DNA from: JAWKWA01 sp041397765
Lineage (GTDB): Bacteria; Pseudomonadota; Alphaproteobacteria; Rhizobiales; Hyphomicrobiaceae
Assembly (NCBI GenBank): GCA_041397765.1
Contig: JAWKWA010000009.1
Location: 62,001-126,000, forward strand
Direction of reading: 5' to 3'
DNA: 64,000 nucleotides
Shown: positions 61,335 to 64,000 of the stretch, piece after piece
How positions within the stretch are numbered: position 1 is the first letter of the stretch
Layout: the number at the start of each line of letters is the position of its first letter
Position numbers and translations under genes: made by a program
The notes under the pieces: model-generated
What the model was told of the DNA's origin: nothing
The model's input: the letters and a program-made list of their open reading frames with translations, nothing else
The model's database searches: none

Positions 61335-63122
61335 ATGGGGCGGCCATCGAGGGGCGAGGGATCGCTGGCAGGGTCAGACCGAGCCGGACGGGCGTCGGCT
61401 CGGGCGGTCCTCGGCCTCCTTCTCGCCGCGCTCGCCCTCGCACCGGATGACGTCGATGCCGGCGCGCAGGTCGCCATGCTGATCGAGACGCGGGGCGCCG
61501 CCGACGCCAGGGCCGCTCAGGGCGGGCGCACCGCCGTGTCGCCGGCCGCAAGCGACAGCGGCGCCGTGTCGTCGCCGTCCGACACGACACCCTCCGGCGA
61601 AGCGGCGCGCCTTGCCGACGATGGCGCCGAGGGAGAAGGAGGCGGAGAAGCCGGCGACCGGACTGCCACCGACAGCGCCGCCACCGACAGCACCGGCACG
61701 GACAGCGCCATCGCGAATACTGGCCTTTCGGCATCGACGAGCCCATCCACCGAGGCCGCCGGGAGTGCGTCGGAAACCGCCGCCGAGGCGGCCGGTGCGG
61801 CTGGCGCGACGACGACGCGGCCGGTCGCCGGGCCCGTCACGATCGTCGTCGCCGGCGATCTCGGCCTCAACGGCTCCGGCCTCAGGGTCGAGGCGGACGG
61901 CGTGCGCAAGTTCGGACCGCTCCTCACCTGGCAGGAGTTGGCCGCGCGCATCGCGCCAGAGATCGACGGCGATCTCAACTTCGCCAATCTCGAGACCGTG
62001 GTCTCGGCCGACAACGGGCTGAGGCCCGAGCCCAAGCAGTTCAACTTCCGCTCGCATCCCGACGGCGTCGCCGAGATGGTCAGGCTCGGCTTCAACATGT
62101 TCTCGCTCGCCAACAACCATTCGATGGATTTCGGCGAGGCGGGACTTCGCGACACCCTCACCCATGTCGCGCGGCTGCGGGGCGAGGGGCTGGTGGCGGC
62201 GGCCGGCCTCGGTCTCGACCGCGAGCGGGCGACGCGGCCGGACGTGTTCGAGATCAAGGGCAGCCGCTTCGCGTTCGGCGCGCTCGGCATCATCACGCGC
62301 GGCTTTGGCGGGCATCGGGCCGGACGCGGCCATCCCGGGCAGGCAGGGCTCAACGACGAGGATTTCCGCGAGGTCGTAAAGCGCATCGCCTGGACGCCGG
62401 CCGATTTCCGCATTCTCTCGGTCCATCATGGCGCCGAGTTGCAGGTGCGCGCCGAAGACGATCAGAAGCGGGTGCTCCGCTCGGCGCTCGCCAAGCCCTG
62501 GAGCATCGATCTCGTGCTCGGCCATCATACCCATGTGGCGATGGGCGCGGAGGAGGTGGGCGGCCGGGTGATCTTCTATGGCCTCGGCAACTTCCTGCAT
62601 CCGGGCACGGCCGATATGGCGGGCAAGGGCATCTGCCGCGATTTCGGGCTCGTCGCGCGGCTGCACCTGCTGCCCGGCGCCGACGGACGGCTCGCCATCC
62701 GCGCCATCGAGGCCCTGCCGGTCACCGCGACCAATCGCCAGACGCGGCGCCTGCCGGCGGCGGAGGCGGGGGTGCGTGTGGCCGTGCTCAACTACCTGTC
62801 CGCCCTGCTCGACGATCCGGCGGCGGGTGCGAAAGGCCTCCGGTTCACGACGCTCGCCGACGGGCGGGGGCTCTATTGCGCGGCCGGTGCCGAGACCGAG
62901 GCGGGGGCGGCCGGCGACCTGTGCCGGCAGCGGCCGGAGGCGACGGCACCATCGGCGGGGCTGCTTGCCCGCATCCGCGGCTCGTGCGGGGGATCGGGGC
63001 GGGTGGAGGCGGTCGCCGCACGCGACGGCGAGGCGGCGACGCGCTCGGGCAAGCGCCGGTCGAAACGCGAGAAATCGGCCGGCCGCAAGAAGAAGACGCA
63101 GTGGCGGCTGACCACGCGCTGA
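61335..63122 (+). CDS. CapA-family protein (second of two in tandem)
   Basis: 595 residues from ATG 61335, about 200 bases after its paralogue. N-terminal hydrophobic segment (AVLGLLLAALALAPDDVDAG), then 140 residues of Ala/Ser/Thr/Asp-rich sequence with short TDSA repeats, then the CapA domain: TIVVAGDLGLNGSGL, DLNFANLETVVSADNG, FNFRSHPDGVAEMVRLGFNM, FSLANNHSMDFGEAGLRDTL, VLGHHTHVAMGAEEVG and IFYGLGNFLHPGTADMAGKG. It ends in a very basic tail (RSGKRRSKREKSAGRKKKTQ) absent from the first copy. A tandem duplication that has diverged outside the catalytic core. Confidence 0.88.
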   Translation: MGRPSRGEGSLAGSDRAGRASARAVLGLLLAALALAPDDVDAGAQVAMLIETRGAADARAAQGGRTAVSPAASDSGAVSSPSDTTPSGEAARLADDGAEGEGGGEAGDRTATDSAATDSTGTDSAIANTGLSASTSPSTEAAGSASETAAEAAGAAGATTTRPVAGPVTIVVAGDLGLNGSGLRVEADGVRKFGPLLTWQELAARIAPEIDGDLNFANLETVVSADNGLRPEPKQFNFRSHPDGVAEMVRLGFNMFSLANNHSMDFGEAGLRDTLTHVARLRGEGLVAAAGLGLDRERATRPDVFEIKGSRFAFGALGIITRGFGGHRAGRGHPGQAGLNDEDFREVVKRIAWTPADFRILSVHHGAELQVRAEDDQKRVLRSALAKPWSIDLVLGHHTHVAMGAEEVGGRVIFYGLGNFLHPGTADMAGKGICRDFGLVARLHLLPGADGRLAIRAIEALPVTATNRQTRRLPAAEAGVRVAVLNYLSALLDDPAAGAKGLRFTTLADGRGLYCAAGAETEAGAAGDLCRQRPEATAPSAGLLARIRGSCGGSGRVEAVAARDGEAATRSGKRRSKREKSAGRKKKTQWRLTTR

Positions 63123-63217
63123 CGCGGGATCGTTGATTTCCCGGGACATTTCACATAGAAAGCGCGGGCATGCGCAGCGCTCCGACACCCCTGGAGGTGG
63201 CGCGACGCATCCCGACC

Positions 63218-63240
63218 GGGCCCGCGTGGCCCCTTTTTCA
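63218..63240 (+). terminator. Short terminator-like hairpin in the rplY leader
   Basis: GGGCC (63218-63222) pairs with GGCCC (63228-63232) around CGCGT, followed by CTTTTTCATTTC. The stem is only 5 bp, so it is weak. It lies 30 bases before the rplY start, between the CapA gene and rplY, and could limit read-through or attenuate rplY. Confidence 0.35.
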
Positions 63241-63268
63241 TTTCAATCCAACGGAAAGACGACGTGTC

Positions 63269-63919
63269 ATGGCTGAGCATATCGAGCTGAAGGCCACGGC
63301 GCGCCCGCGTGTCGGCAAGGGGGCCGCACGGGACGCACGCCGCAATGGTCAGATCCCCGCAGTGATCTATGGCGACGGCCGCGCGCCCGAGCCGATCAAT
63401 GTCCCCTATGCCGATCTGTGGAAGCACTACAGCACCGGCCGGCTGCTGACGACCGTCATGGACATCTCCATCGATGGCAGCAAGACCACGGTCATTCCAC
63501 GCGACGTGCAGCTCGATCCGGTGCGCGACTTCCTCACCCATGTCGACTTCCTGCGGATCTCCGAGACGACGGCGGTGCGCGTCGGCATTCCGGTGACCTT
63601 CATCAACGACGACAAGTCGCCGGGCCTCAAGCGTGGCGGCGTGCTCAACGTGGTGCGGCACGAGGTCGAGATGTTCTGCCCGGCCAATGCCATTCCCAAG
63701 GCGCTCGTCGTCGATCTGGACGGCCTGGAGATCGGCACCTCGATCCACATCTCCGCCATCAAGCTGCCGGAGGGTACGAAGCCCGTCATCCAGGACCGCG
63801 ACTTCACGGTCGCGACCATTGCCGGCGCCTCGGCCAAGGACGACGAGGCGAAGGCGGGCGAGGGCGAGGCCACGGCCGCTGCCGCACCGGCTGCCGCCGA
63901 CGCCAAGGCCAAGAAGTAG
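63269..63919 (+). CDS. rplY: 50S ribosomal protein L25 (CTC type)
   Basis: 216-residue general-stress form of L25 that binds 5S rRNA. The N-terminal L25 domain reads MAEHIELKATARPRVGKGAA, RDARRNGQIPAVIYGDGRAP and VIPRDVQLDPVRDFLTHVDF; the C-terminal CTC domain includes GIPVTFINDDKSPGLKRGG and FCPANAIPKALVVDLDGLE. The end is an Ala/Lys/Glu-rich tail. ATG 63269 marks the conserved start. It precedes pth, the usual order. Confidence 0.96.
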   Translation: MAEHIELKATARPRVGKGAARDARRNGQIPAVIYGDGRAPEPINVPYADLWKHYSTGRLLTTVMDISIDGSKTTVIPRDVQLDPVRDFLTHVDFLRISETTAVRVGIPVTFINDDKSPGLKRGGVLNVVRHEVEMFCPANAIPKALVVDLDGLEIGTSIHISAIKLPEGTKPVIQDRDFTVATIAGASAKDDEAKAGEGEATAAAAPAAADAKAKK

Positions 63920-63960
63920 CGCAGGGCCGACAGGTCCCTGGCGAGTGAAGGTCGCGTGCC

Positions 63961-64000
63961 ATGAAGCTGCTGGTCGGGCTCGGCAATCCGGGGGCGAAAT
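63961..64000 (+). CDS. pth: Peptidyl-tRNA hydrolase Pth, first 13 codons (cut by window edge)
   Basis: ATG 63961 begins MKLLVGLGNPGAK, the invariant N-terminus of Pth, which recycles peptidyl-tRNA released from stalled ribosomes. Position 41 bases after rplY is the standard gene order. The remainder is outside the window. Confidence 0.9.
   Translation, partial: MKLLVGLGNPGAK

Overview
The window is very GC-rich, densely coded chromosomal DNA from an alphaproteobacterium, most likely Hyphomicrobiales (Rhizobiales). This is inferred from gene order and family type: a fur/mur-plsC-miaB-phoH-ybeY-corC-lnt block, pstSCAB-phoU-phoB beside gcrA and argD-argF-hslO, and a zeta-type F1-ATPase inhibitor. 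I see no insertion sequence, phage, CRISPR array, rRNA or complete tRNA gene. Most of it is housekeeping genome.

Layout. 0-12 kb, minus strand: nusA (cut by the window edge), rimP, trmB, metK, an XRE-type regulator, lnt, corC, ybeY, phoH, miaB, plsC and fur. 12-19 kb, plus strand: the high-affinity phosphate system pstS-pstC-pstA-pstB-phoU-phoB. 19-26 kb: gcrA (minus), then argD-argF-hslO-glnD (plus); glnD is broken by a one-base frameshift inside its first ACT domain. 26-32 kb: two genes of unknown function, recQ and an MltB-type transglycosylase. 32-45 kb: small conserved proteins, cobT-cobS, a TPR-like membrane protein, a VIT1-type transporter, rarD, a glucose/sorbosone dehydrogenase with two frameshifts, a DegT-type aminotransferase, purC-purS-purQ and the ATPase inhibitor. 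45-53 kb: an HpcH/HpaI aldolase, a PhoR-like kinase divergent from a PPK2 polyphosphate kinase, and a 1303-residue membrane/coiled-coil protein of unknown function overlapping a small methyltransferase gene. 53-59 kb: a tight three-gene set of two trimethylamine-dehydrogenase-like flavoproteins and a non-pyrrolysine MttB-family methyltransferase. 59-64 kb: two CapA-family proteins in tandem, rplY and the start of pth.

How genes work together. PstSCAB imports phosphate, PhoU and PhoB handle signalling, and the likely cognate kinase PhoR lies 27 kb away next to polyphosphate kinase 2, so uptake, sensing and phosphate storage are split between two loci. The argD operon couples arginine synthesis with a chaperone and the nitrogen sensor GlnD. 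The purine genes act at the SAICAR and FGAM synthase steps. The amine operon looks like a catabolic module for methylated amines, with substrate unknown.

Most interesting: the amine operon, in which the two paralogous dehydrogenases differ at exactly the flavin-linking cysteine and the substrate-bowl residue; promoters followed at once by intrinsic terminators upstream of rimP-nusA and of argD; a 30-bp five-copy tandem repeat that multiplies the stop-codon end of the XRE gene; the large coiled-coil membrane protein; and the frameshifts in glnD and the sorbosone dehydrogenase, which could be real decay or sequencing error.
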